A stretch of DNA of 64,000 nt from Defluviitaleaceae bacterium (GTDB lineage: Bacteria > Bacillota > Clostridia > Lachnospirales > WQUN01), in the NCBI GenBank assembly GCA_009779755.1, contig WRDO01000003.1, positions 62,001 through 126,000 on the forward strand, in the 5' to 3' direction. Shown one piece after another: positions 1 to 7,577 of this stretch. The notes below the pieces were generated by a model. It had not been told where the DNA came from. It saw nothing but the letters and a program-made list of their open reading frames with translations, and did no database searches. Positions within the stretch are counted from its first letter, which is position 1, and every line of letters begins with the position of its first letter. The translations under genes and the position numbers were made by a program.

Positions 1-17
1 ATATGTAAAAAAAGCCG

Positions 18-683
18 TTGGATAATCTCCAAAAGATATTGGGTTATACGTTCCGCGACAAGGATTTATTAACCCAAGCCCTAACCCACGCATCGTATGC
101 CTATGAAAATAACCTGCCCGCAAACGCGTGTAATGAGCGGATGGAGTTCTTAGGCGACGCGGTACTGGAGTTTTGCGTAAGCGAACTCCTGTATACCCTT
201 TACCCCACCTTTCCCGAAGGTAAGCTCACCGCTCGGCGCGCCGCATTGGTATGCGAACCGCAATTGGCGGCATTGGCGCGGACACTCCAATTGGGCAAGC
301 ATATCCGCCTCGGCCACGGCGAAGCGCAAAGCGGCGGCCGTGAAAAGGATTCGCTCCTATCCGACGCGTTCGAAGCCGTATTGGGTGCGATTTACATCGA
401 CGGCGGTGCGGATACCGCGCGCGGCTTCGTTTCCCGCTTATTTAAACCGTTGGCAATCGCCGCAACTACCCTGCGTGACAACAAAACAACCTTACAGGAA
501 ATCCTTCAAAAAAACAGCCGCGAGACGGCTGTTTATCATATCATCGGCGAATTCGGCCCGCCCCACGATCGGCTCTTTACCGCGCAGGTCACCCACCAAG
601 GCAAGGTGTTGGGAGAAGGAACAGGGCGCAGTAAAAAAGATGCGGAACAGGCGGCAGCAGGGGTGGCGTTGGGGGGGTTGTAA
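18..683 (+). CDS. rnc: Ribonuclease III
   Basis: Cleaves double-stranded RNA in rRNA maturation and mRNA turnover as a cytosolic homodimer. The family signature [11 protein letters not shown] lies at residues 40-50, the second catalytic pair is D116/E119 (DAFEAV), and a double-stranded RNA-binding domain fills about residues 150-221; 221 aa is the usual length. An in-frame TAA at 6-8 leaves the TTG at 18 as the only start that keeps the whole catalytic domain. No good Shine-Dalgarno sequence precedes it, so coupling to a gene ending near the window edge is possible. In many Firmicutes rnc is followed by smc and ftsY; here an accessory block on the opposite strand follows instead, which suggests an insertion or rearrangement downstream. 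Confidence 0.95.
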   Translation: MDNLQKILGYTFRDKDLLTQALTHASYAYENNLPANACNERMEFLGDAVLEFCVSELLYTLYPTFPEGKLTARRAALVCEPQLAALARTLQLGKHIRLGHGEAQSGGREKDSLLSDAFEAVLGAIYIDGGADTARGFVSRLFKPLAIAATTLRDNKTTLQEILQKNSRETAVYHIIGEFGPPHDRLFTAQVTHQGKVLGEGTGRSKKDAEQAAAGVALGGL

Positions 684-810
684 TCGTCTGCATTTCAATT
701 CACGGACATTCTACAAACAAGATTAAACTATTGCACCGACCTTTGCTATCCTCGGACAATATACCGATGTGTTTTGCGATTTCAAATTTGATTTTTTCCA
801 TTCAGATTCG

Positions 811-2421
811 CTATATGGGGTTATATTTTTCCAATTTATACTTCGCATTTTTGTTACCGCCGGACTTAACTGCTTTGAAGCCTTTATTTTCCAGCTTCTT
901 AAACAATTTCAACACACTGCGCTGCGATATACCCAAGAACCCAGCAAGTTCGGCAGTAGTGACGTAATCGCGCTCTGCCATAAAATCAATTATCTCTTGC
1001 TCTTTATCGGAACCATTTATCGGAACTTTATCGGAACTTGGTTCCGATAAAGTTCCGATATTAAACATAACACCTCCATTGACAGGACCAATGCCATGCT
1101 CCGAATACTTAACAATTTCCAATTCAATCAAGTGGTTGAATCGCGCAGGGTCTATACTTCGCAAATCTTCTTCGCGGAATAATGCACTTAATAAAAGGTA
1201 ATCGTCCGTAGACATAACGTCTAATTTTTCTTCGCCAATTTGCTTCATAAGAGCCAGCATTTTCGGATGAATAACTTTCAATTCTAAAGTGAGTTTTACA
1301 CAATAATCATCTGAACCTTTAAAATGCGGTAACGGCTTTGCTTCGCGCAAAGCCTGTTCGTATATCAAGTTCATGCCCTGTCCGGAACGCTCCACAAGCC
1401 CACACCGTTGAAAAACAGCGGCAATAAGACCATTTCGGGCTTCGTGTTTATCAAGGATATTATCAACCGTCACACCCGGCGGGAAACCGCCCGGGCTTTC
1501 AACAACAAGTTTACGAGCGTATTGCCGTACAAAGATGCTTCCGCGCTGTTGATAACTCCTATGGCTTACGGCGTTAAGAAGTGCTTCGCGTACCACTACC
1601 TCATTGAATGTCGGCACGGGCAGCATTTGAAAACGCTTTTGGTAATGCTGGTTTTCGTTACGTCGGTTCACAAGCTCCCATATTCGGTCAAAATAATTGA
1701 AGAAGCCCATACGCATATCTTCCCGCGCTCCTGCCGGACCGGAGGCTTCCGTTGTGCGGAACTCATACACCACTTCGGCGGTGGGTAAATGTTTCAACAG
1801 CGGCTTGCGTTTGCCGAAGAGAATTAAAGCTGCATAAGTCAATCCGTCATCTTCAAGTACATCTGCATCACGTAATAATTGTTCCACAGACAGTTTGGCA
1901 AAACGTTTATTGCCGCTGTAATCGAGCCACTTATTTCGGAAAATCTCTATGGCTTCGGGGTCAAGGTCATCAAGGGTAATACCCTTACATATTTCAGCTG
2001 TAAAATCATGACCACCTTCAGCATAAATTGCGCGGCGCACACTTTCGGGCATGGGAACAAGCCGCTCTCCATCGCGCCACCATGCTGTGCCGTCAAGCTG
2101 TACGGGCAAACCAACAGGGCGGGAACTAACTTCAAAAACAAGAATACGCTTACCGTTTTCGTCATGGTAAATCTCAAAATCACAGCGCACACGCAGTTTA
2201 TCCATAAAATATAGTATAGATGATTCAGGCTGTTCAAATGCCTTGCTGCCGACAACTTTGCGTGGGCGTTTATCAGAAACGCCAAGCACAAGCCGCCCGC
2301 CGCCGTGATTGGAAAGTGCACAAAGATATTCAATCGCTTCTTTTGTACCGAAGTGGTTTTTGGCTTCTTTGAACTCGAAGTGATGTCCTTCTTTTGCGTT
2401 TAATATTTCTTGTAGCGACAT
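811..2421 (-). CDS. Schlafen/AlbA_2 domain, RecG-like ATP-binding protein with C-terminal winged helix
   Basis: 536 aa. About residues 1-125 form an AlbA_2 (Schlafen-type) nucleic-acid-binding domain (EFKEAK near the start, then GGGRLVLGV). Residues about 270-370 resemble the GHKL-like ATP-binding module often annotated as RecG C-terminal (VVREALLNAVSHRSY, then ERSGQGM). The C-terminal 60 residues look like a winged helix (TTAELAGFLGISQRSVLKL). Between them is a low-complexity linker with SDK/VPI repeats encoded by a DNA palindrome (separate entry). Such proteins are usually called transcriptional regulators or stress/defence ATPases; the biochemical role is not established. It is last in a minus-strand accessory set and its start overlaps the preceding membrane gene by 92 nt. 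Start ATG at 2421; no strong ribosome binding site, consistent with coupling. Confidence 0.8.
   Translation of the reverse strand: MSLQEILNAKEGHHFEFKEAKNHFGTKEAIEYLCALSNHGGGRLVLGVSDKRPRKVVGSKAFEQPESSILYFMDKLRVRCDFEIYHDENGKRILVFEVSSRPVGLPVQLDGTAWWRDGERLVPMPESVRRAIYAEGGHDFTAEICKGITLDDLDPEAIEIFRNKWLDYSGNKRFAKLSVEQLLRDADVLEDDGLTYAALILFGKRKPLLKHLPTAEVVYEFRTTEASGPAGAREDMRMGFFNYFDRIWELVNRRNENQHYQKRFQMLPVPTFNEVVVREALLNAVSHRSYQQRGSIFVRQYARKLVVESPGGFPPGVTVDNILDKHEARNGLIAAVFQRCGLVERSGQGMNLIYEQALREAKPLPHFKGSDDYCVKLTLELKVIHPKMLALMKQIGEEKLDVMSTDDYLLLSALFREEDLRSIDPARFNHLIELEIVKYSEHGIGPVNGGVMFNIGTLSEPSSDKVPINGSDKEQEIIDFMAERDYVTTAELAGFLGISQRSVLKLFKKLENKGFKAVKSGGNKNAKYKLEKYNPI
1018..1060. repeat. Perfect 20-bp inverted repeat inside the AlbA_2 gene
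   Basis: The arm TATCGGAACTTTATCGGAAC at 1018-1037 is followed by TTG and by its exact reverse complement at 1041-1060. Each arm holds two copies of TATCGGAAC, and a further forward copy lies at 1005-1013, giving five copies (three forward, two reverse) in 56 bp. On the coding strand this encodes the SDK-VPI linker just before the winged helix. It may be an expanding repeat that lengthens the linker, or a binding site; the sequence alone does not decide. Confidence 0.9.
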
Positions 2422-3046
2422 TTATGTTGTCACCTCCAATTTTTTCATCATACCTAACATCATTTTTTTTATTAAATGTTTCAATTATAATATTTGCAAA
2501 ATAAAAATAAAAAATAAAAATATGTAGCATTTGTATAATTTTAGGTACAATACCATTTATAGAAATTTCACTACCTGCATAAGTTATTGTTACTGTAAAT
2601 GAAAAATAAATAAACTCAAAAGCTATTTGTGGAATTTTTGCTTCTATATTAATTTCGAACCATAAATTATTATATGAATACAAAAAATAATATATTAAAG
2701 AAAAGAAAACAATGATACATAAAAAATCATATATTACACTTAACCCATGAAACAGTCGATTAATTATTTTATTATTATTTTTATATCGATAATTTATATA
2801 TACAAAAAACCCAACTAACAATAAAATACTGAAAAAAACAAATAACAAATATTCATTCGCATTACGAGGGTAAGTTACTAAAAAAATAAAACCAAAATAA
2901 AATACAAAAAGAAAAATAATATCAATAATTTTTTTTATAATACACAATATTAATGAACTTTCGATTTTATCTAAAAACTTTGCTGTTATTGTAAATTCGA
3001 ACGTAAACAAAGCAATAAAAACAAGCCCTAAATTACGAAGTTCCAT
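2330..3046 (-). CDS. AT-rich membrane protein resembling an ion-channel pore protein
   Basis: 238 aa, rich in Phe/Ile/Tyr. Hydrophobic segments lie at about residues 5-22, 30-58, 66-85 and 105-128. The stretch at about 140-200 has the order pore helix, filter-like turn (TITYAGSEI) and final membrane helix seen in two-TM potassium channels, but the filter is not the canonical TVGYG. An ion channel or channel-derived effector is the best guess; substrate is unknown. ATG at 3046 follows the TAA of the restriction-modification remnant by one base. The last 30 or so codons overlap the AlbA_2 gene in another frame and read like low-information basic sequence, so the original stop may have been lost. 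AT content differs strongly from core genes, a sign of transfer. Confidence 0.55.
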   Translation of the reverse strand: MELRNLGLVFIALFTFEFTITAKFLDKIESSLILCIIKKIIDIIFLFVFYFGFIFLVTYPRNANEYLLFVFFSILLLVGFFVYINYRYKNNNKIINRLFHGLSVIYDFLCIIVFFSLIYYFLYSYNNLWFEINIEAKIPQIAFEFIYFSFTVTITYAGSEISINGIVPKIIQMLHIFIFYFYFANIIIETFNKKNDVRYDEKIGGDNINVATRNIKRKRRTSLRVQRSQKPLRYKRSD

Positions 3047-3047
3047 T

Positions 3048-3146
3048 TTATACCGCCCCCTCTACTAATTTTATTTCTTCTTCAGTCAATCCGTAAAGTT
3101 CATAAACCATGCAGTCAATTTCGTTCAGGTTCGTTTGTAAAAAAGG
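3048..3146 (-). pseudogene. 3' remnant of a type IIG-like restriction-modification gene
   Basis: Reading minus from 3146 (just after an in-frame TAA at 3147-3149) gives a 32-codon open frame with no start. It contains NEIDCMVYELYGLTEEEIKL and ends VEGAV before TAA at 3048-3050. From memory, the pattern ID-x-x-VYELYGLTEEEI is the conserved tail of many Eco57I/TaqI-like methylase-restriction fusion proteins. The rest of that gene is missing between this point and the HTH gene about 40 nt upstream, so an internal deletion is likely. Confidence 0.6.
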
Positions 3147-3183
3147 TTAAGTCGTTGTATGCCAAAACCTATACCCCCTTATT

Positions 3184-3375
3184 TTACTTTTGTGGTTTGC
3201 GTCCGTTCCGCCTCCGACCATCAGATGGCTTAGAAGCATTTTTAGGTATAAGCCATACTAAGCCCAATTTTGCAACGCCTTCAATTTGACCATTAGCACA
3301 TAGCGCTTGTACCCTCCTGCCGGAAATCCCCCATTTTTCAGCCGCTTGATTCGGTGTCATCCAATCTATTTCCAT
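3184..3375 (-). CDS. Small excisionase-type helix-turn-helix protein
   Basis: 63 aa. Residues about 6-45 form a MerR/excisionase-like DNA-binding domain (MTPNQAAEKWGISGRRVQAL, then GQIEGVAKLGLVWLIP), followed by a basic tail rich in Arg/Lys. It is probably a local regulator of the minus-strand accessory genes. A GGGGGAGG ribosome binding site sits 4-5 nt before the ATG, and a near-consensus promoter with a palindrome lies just upstream. Proteins of this type often precede restriction-modification genes, which agrees with the restriction-modification remnant directly downstream. Confidence 0.75.
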   Translation of the reverse strand: MEIDWMTPNQAAEKWGISGRRVQALCANGQIEGVAKLGLVWLIPKNASKPSDGRRRNGRKPQK

Positions 3376-3412
3376 ATGACCTCCCCCACAATTAATTTTT
3401 GACTATTATCTG

Positions 3413-3441
3413 ATTATATAACGCAAGTGCGTATAAATCAA
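3413..3441 (-). promoter_or_regulatory. Promoter with operator palindrome for the small HTH gene
   Basis: On the minus strand the -35 is TTGATT (3436-3441), the spacer is 17 bp and the -10 is TATAAT (3413-3418). The spacer contains the perfect palindrome ACGCA-AG-TGCGT (plus strand 3421-3432). A repressor bound there would block RNA polymerase, so autoregulation by the HTH protein is plausible. Confidence 0.7.
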
Positions 3442-3498
3442 ATATAATCATGCGAGATGCTTGTTTACCTCGCTTTCATAATACGCACGAAAATAACA

Positions 3499-3543
3499 CG
3501 CCGCATAAAACCCGACCTTAACCGCGTTAGGTTATATACGGCG
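3499..3543. repeat. Long imperfect inverted repeat
   Basis: CGCCGCATAAAACC (3499-3512) pairs with GGTTATATACGGCG (3530-3543) at 12 of 14 positions, and the inner segment can form a further short TAAC/GTTA stem. No T-run follows on either strand, so it is not an ordinary terminator. A protein-binding site or a recombination relic is possible. Confidence 0.5.
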
Positions 3544-3584
3544 CGTTGATTTGCTTACCGTTGGTTATTTCATTTTGTCATAAA

Positions 3585-3912
3585 CGGGTCCCGGGAACCC
3601 GAAGTGTTGGTTCTGCCTCATGAGGACTTGGTTGCCTTACCTTTGGAAGGTGTCGCGACATGGGTGGCATACCCGACTGAGCTCTTGGCCGGATACGCTG
3701 CCCCCTTCCGCGGGTTTGGCAGTGGTGCGGGTAAAACGGGGTGCAGCGTTTATCGAGGGATGCCGGCGTGGTGCGGTGCGCCCGGTTTCGGTGCCCGAAG
3801 GCCCCTTCCCGGGATGGCAAAACCCGCCCTTGGCTATCGGTTGCCTCGGTCGTTTGCTGCGGCGTGAGTGTACCATGGATGTTCGGGCATATTAATATTG
3901 ACATGTCCGAAC
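3585..3912 (+). ncRNA. Candidate structured non-coding RNA in a GC-rich intergenic block
   Basis: About 300 nt of GC-rich sequence stands between AT-rich flanks and holds no credible gene. Stems on the plus strand: 3585-3589/3597-3601; 3634-3637/3647-3650; 3662-3665/3671-3674; an 11-bp helix with one bulge, 3695-3705/3738-3749; 3708-3711/3727-3730 inside it; 3781-3785/3809-3813 enclosing 3787-3791/3795-3799; and a 10-bp stem 3881-3890/3903-3912. The last stem has a G-U pair on the plus strand that would be an A-C mismatch on the minus strand, which favours plus. It lacks the landmarks I know for RNase P, tmRNA or SRP RNA. The rest of the 3376-4047 gap holds the HTH promoter, the inverted repeat and AT-rich DNA. 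Confidence 0.4.
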
Positions 3913-4047
3913 GTTTGTGCTTACGGATAAGCAACAGGAAAGTAAATCAATTAAGATATAACTTAATAAAATAACAAAACATCCTTGTAAATCGGTTGTA
4001 TCTGTATTACAATGATTTTGATGATGTTGGGAAGGAGTGTTTAATTT

Positions 4048-5262
4048 ATGATAAAAAGAGAAGCATATATGAGCCGTATCCGTCCGTTTATCGGTAACGA
4101 GCTTATTAAAGTGTTGACCGGCATCCGGCGCAGCGGGAAATCCGTCATGCTGGACTTGATACAGGATGAGTTAATCGCAAAGGGGATTTCCGGCGCCCAA
4201 TTTATCAAGTTAAATTTTGAGGATATGAACAATATGCGGTTATGCACCGCTGAGGCACTGCACAAAGAAGTTACGCAGAGGATTTCCAATATAAAAGGGA
4301 AGGCATATCTTTTTTTTGATGAAATCCAAGAGGTTTTGGAATGGGAAAAATGCGTCAATTCGTTCCGTGTGGAGTTTGACTGTGACATCTACATTACAGG
4401 TTCAAATGCCAAATTGCTTTCGGGCGAGCTTGCGACCTACCTTGCCGGTAGGTATGTCGAATTCATTATCTACCCATTTTCCTTTGGTGAGTTTTTGGAG
4501 CTGTACACTTCTGTTTATCCCAAAGCGCAAAAGCAGGAGGTGTTCATTAAATATCTGACCCTTGGCGGTATGCCTTACCTCGGGAATCTTCGTTATGAGG
4601 ATACGCCGTCACATATATACTTGCAGGATTTATTTAATTCGGTTGTCCTCAAGGATATTGTAAAACGTAATAAAGTTCGTGACGTCGACCTGCTGGAGCG
4701 CATTATCGCTTATGTATTCGGCGGCGTCGGAACGACTTTTTCGGCAGCGTCTGTTTCAAAGTATTTTAAGAATGAAAACCGTGTGGCGGCGCCCGAAACG
4801 ATTATGAACTACATCAATTATTGCATGGACGCTTTTCTGTTCTATCAAGTTCGCAGGCAGGATTTGCAAGGAAAAAAGCTGCTTGCAGTCAATGAAAAAT
4901 ATTATGTCGCCGACCACGGAATCCGCGAGGCTGTTTTCGGCGGTAACAAAAAAGACGTTAATCTCATACTCGAGAATATCGTCTGCATGGAATTGCTTCG
5001 CAGGGGTTATAAAATTACCGTTGGGAAAGCAAAAACAAAAGAAATCGACTTTGTATGTGAAAAAAAGAATGAAAAGTTATACGTTCAAGTTTCCTATCTT
5101 CTCGCGTCGGAAGAAACGGTTCGACGCGAGTTCGGCGCATACGAGTCCATACGGGACAATTTCCCGAAGTACGTTTTGTCGCTTGATGATTTGGACATGA
5201 GCCGTGAAGGGATCAAACACAAAAATATCCGGGATTTTCTCCTCGCTTCTGATTGGAATTAA
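4048..5262 (+). CDS. AAA_14/DUF4143 family ATPase
   Basis: 404 aa. Walker A GIRRSGKS at residues 25-32, Walker B LFFDEIQE at about 88-95, a sensor-like TGSNAKLL motif at about 116-123, and a C-terminal DUF4143 region with a PD-(D/E)XK-like core (EIDFV, then YVQVSY). Members are widespread accessory ATPases in anaerobes, often several per genome, with no agreed function; DNA-related or stress roles have been proposed. An AGGAG ribosome binding site precedes the ATG. It stands alone on the plus strand at the edge of the accessory block, and its stop overlaps that of the converging membrane protein gene by 4 nt. Confidence 0.85.
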   Translation: MIKREAYMSRIRPFIGNELIKVLTGIRRSGKSVMLDLIQDELIAKGISGAQFIKLNFEDMNNMRLCTAEALHKEVTQRISNIKGKAYLFFDEIQEVLEWEKCVNSFRVEFDCDIYITGSNAKLLSGELATYLAGRYVEFIIYPFSFGEFLELYTSVYPKAQKQEVFIKYLTLGGMPYLGNLRYEDTPSHIYLQDLFNSVVLKDIVKRNKVRDVDLLERIIAYVFGGVGTTFSAASVSKYFKNENRVAAPETIMNYINYCMDAFLFYQVRRQDLQGKKLLAVNEKYYVADHGIREAVFGGNKKDVNLILENIVCMELLRRGYKITVGKAKTKEIDFVCEKKNEKLYVQVSYLLASEETVRREFGAYESIRDNFPKYVLSLDDLDMSREGIKHKNIRDFLLASDWN

Positions 5263-7142
5263 TTTTCCTTTGCTATAAGGTTCACCCCATACCCCAACCC
5301 CAGCAGTACGAAGAAAACCCCGGTAGACCCTATCGTCGAATCCGTACCCATTGATGCCGCGCAAAACGCGCCGACGCTTGCCAATAAGCCCAACCGTAAG
5401 CCGTTGATAAAACGGGAGGTTGATTTGACGCGTACCAAGGCGACGAATGTGGTGAACAAGTAATGGCCGAAAAGGAAAACCAGCGCCAAAGCGGATATGC
5501 CGCCGGTGGTTATCCACGTTTGTAAGTATAGGTTGTGGGCTTTGTCCACGATTTGGTACGGCTCCGTCATGTGTTGCATTTTTCCGATCAGGTCGTGTTG
5601 GGGGAAGGTATTGACGTAGCTGTCGGGACCGCTACCGATCAACCAACAGCCGGGAAGGAGCGGGAACGAACGGGAAAAGATGTATCCCCGTTGATTGCCC
5701 CAGCTTTCACGCCCATGGAAACCGAAGGCGGGAATGGGCTGTGATAAATCAATGGGTATCCCGGCGGCGGAAATACCGACGATTCGGTTGTCGATATGGG
5801 CAAACGCTATTCTGTTATGGATAAAATGGTCCGAATAAAGGGAGAATTCGACCGGTCGGTAACGGGGTATTGAAAAGCCGTAGACCGTATGGTTTTCCGC
5901 CGCTTGGCGGGAATCGTGCGGGATTATATTTCCTTCGGAGTCCCGCAAAGTGATCCATTCCGACGTTATGCCAAACGGTAATTGCGCACCGGGTTGGATA
6001 TCCCTGTTTACGGTGGCGGAGAATTTGAACGTATCGTCGAGATATACGGTCATGGTTTCGTTTTCGAACCGGTAATGGTATACGGGGCTCGGTTCCACAC
6101 GGAGGTGCGAATCGACGCGAGCCCGCAATTGGGCGAACCGTTCGTTGACGGGTGATACGAAGATAACGGTTGCGACGATTGCGGCAAGTACGGCCAAACC
6201 CGTCAACCCGAGTATTATCTTGGAATTGGATGATTTACGCGGGGCGTCCACTTTGGTGAACGTTTTGTATACAATCATGGATAAAAGGGTGATTGCGATG
6301 ATCCCCGCCGCCGCCGCCGTACCCAAAAAACCGCCCAGCGATTGGCTGCCCAAGACCCCGCCCAGCATTAACCCCCCGGCAATGAATAACAGGATGTTGA
6401 CGATTTTCTTCCCGTCGTACGTGACGGCGGTTATTAACAATACCGGCGCCAGCATGGCCGAATACAGGCCGAACGTATTGGGGTTATACAGCGTACCGTA
6501 AGCGATTTCGAAGCGTATCCTAAAATCCGTCAGACCTTCAACCCCACCCGCAACCAACCATTCACCCAAACTCGTGGCGAAAAAATCCCGTTGCAAAAAT
6601 TGACCCAGCCCGACCGCGCCCATGATTATGGAGGAAAAAACCAATCCCCATAAAATAACCTTGGCGTTTTTGGGTTCACGTACGTAGTGCATGGCGCCGA
6701 AGAAAACGATAAAGTACGCCAGCCATATCCAAACGCCTTCACCCCTGTCAACTGTACCGTGCCAAGAGGTGTACGTATAATCGGAAAACAGGGCGGAAAT
6801 AAGGACAAATAATAAAAAAAACCCGCTTACGATGACGACGGGGTTTTTTATTAATTGCTTAAAATCAAATTTCTTAATGCCGCTCGTTACGGCTTCGCTG
6901 ACGGAATAGAAAGCGATGACCGAAGCGGGTAAACCCAAGAACCAACCCTTCCAGTAAGAAAAGACGTTGATATAAGTGGCTATGCCGTTTTGAATACCGG
7001 TGCCCGGCATCCTTGCGAAGACATCCACGGATTCCGGCGGGATGGGACGCAGGGCGACGCGAACGATCAAGGGCATGATACCGACGACGATAAAGAGCAT
7101 CGCGCCGATTACGATGTCGAAAGTGTTATATGATCCCTTCAT
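5259..7142 (-). CDS. Wzy/O-antigen ligase-type polytopic membrane protein
   Basis: 627 aa with roughly a dozen membrane helices and one large extracytoplasmic domain at about residues 340-510. The motif GSGPDSY followed about 30 residues later by DKAHNLYLQ matches the Wzy_C pattern of O-antigen polymerases and ligases (an HN pair in the outer loop before a membrane helix). In Gram-positives these proteins polymerise or attach surface glycans. It is the last gene of a minus-strand run; its start overlaps ogt by 17 nt, so co-transcription with tldD-tldE-ogt is likely although no functional link is obvious. The ATG has a poor ribosome binding site, consistent with coupling. Confidence 0.75.
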   Translation of the reverse strand: MKGSYNTFDIVIGAMLFIVVGIMPLIVRVALRPIPPESVDVFARMPGTGIQNGIATYINVFSYWKGWFLGLPASVIAFYSVSEAVTSGIKKFDFKQLIKNPVVIVSGFFLLFVLISALFSDYTYTSWHGTVDRGEGVWIWLAYFIVFFGAMHYVREPKNAKVILWGLVFSSIIMGAVGLGQFLQRDFFATSLGEWLVAGGVEGLTDFRIRFEIAYGTLYNPNTFGLYSAMLAPVLLITAVTYDGKKIVNILLFIAGGLMLGGVLGSQSLGGFLGTAAAAGIIAITLLSMIVYKTFTKVDAPRKSSNSKIILGLTGLAVLAAIVATVIFVSPVNERFAQLRARVDSHLRVEPSPVYHYRFENETMTVYLDDTFKFSATVNRDIQPGAQLPFGITSEWITLRDSEGNIIPHDSRQAAENHTVYGFSIPRYRPVEFSLYSDHFIHNRIAFAHIDNRIVGISAAGIPIDLSQPIPAFGFHGRESWGNQRGYIFSRSFPLLPGCWLIGSGPDSYVNTFPQHDLIGKMQHMTEPYQIVDKAHNLYLQTWITTGGISALALVFLFGHYLFTTFVALVRVKSTSRFINGLRLGLLASVGAFCAASMGTDSTIGSTGVFFVLLGLGYGVNLIAKEN

Positions 7143-7575
7143 GCTTCAGCAGCCACTCCTTAGCGTTTAACCCGCCGCCGTACCCCACGAGGTTGCCGCC
7201 CGTACCGATTACGCGGTGGCAAGGGATGATGATACTGATGGGGTTATTATGGTTGGCCCCGCCTACAGCGCGGTAGGCGGACGGTAGGCCGATACGTTCG
7301 GCGAGCTGCTTGTAGGTGATCGTTTCGCCGTAGGGGATGGTGCACAGGGCTTCCCATACCTTCATGCGGAAGGGGGTACCCGCGGGTCTGAAGGGAACGG
7401 TAAAGACCTTTAATTTACCCGCGAAATAAGCGTCCAACTCCAAGGAAGCCGCCCGCAGAACGGTTTCCTCGTTTGCGTTCGGAACGATTCCGTTATCTTC
7501 GAAATACAACCCCGTGATTAAACCATTCTTAGCGGTCAAACATAGCGGGCCGATGGGTGATTCGTAGATATACAT
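7126..7575 (-). CDS. ogt: Methylated-DNA--protein-cysteine methyltransferase
   Basis: 149 aa. Transfers the methyl group from O6-methylguanine to its own cysteine, a suicide DNA repair protein of the cytosol. The active-site motif PCHRV is at residues 118-122 (C119), preceded by a helix-turn-helix region (YKQLAERIG, then RAVGGANHNNP) that flips the base out. The length fits the short bacterial Ogt/MGMT form without the Ada domain. The ATG lies 2 nt after the tldE stop and no clear Shine-Dalgarno sequence is seen, so translation is probably coupled. Confidence 0.93.
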   Translation of the reverse strand: MYIYESPIGPLCLTAKNGLITGLYFEDNGIVPNANEETVLRAASLELDAYFAGKLKVFTVPFRPAGTPFRMKVWEALCTIPYGETITYKQLAERIGLPSAYRAVGGANHNNPISIIIPCHRVIGTGGNLVGYGGGLNAKEWLLKHEGII

Positions 7576-7577
7576 GA

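Noticed and set aside
3585..3912. RNase P RNA, tmRNA or SRP RNA
   Set aside because: None of the conserved cores I know (GAGGAAAGTCC of RNase P; the tRNA-like ends of tmRNA; the GGAAGG-GCAG-type SRP Alu/apical loop) is present.
3578..3934. Several 77-118 codon open frames in the GC-rich intergenic block, on both strands
   Set aside because: Open in several frames at once because of GC content; composition is Pro/Arg/Ala-rich, with no ribosome binding sites or family features. A structured RNA explains the block better.
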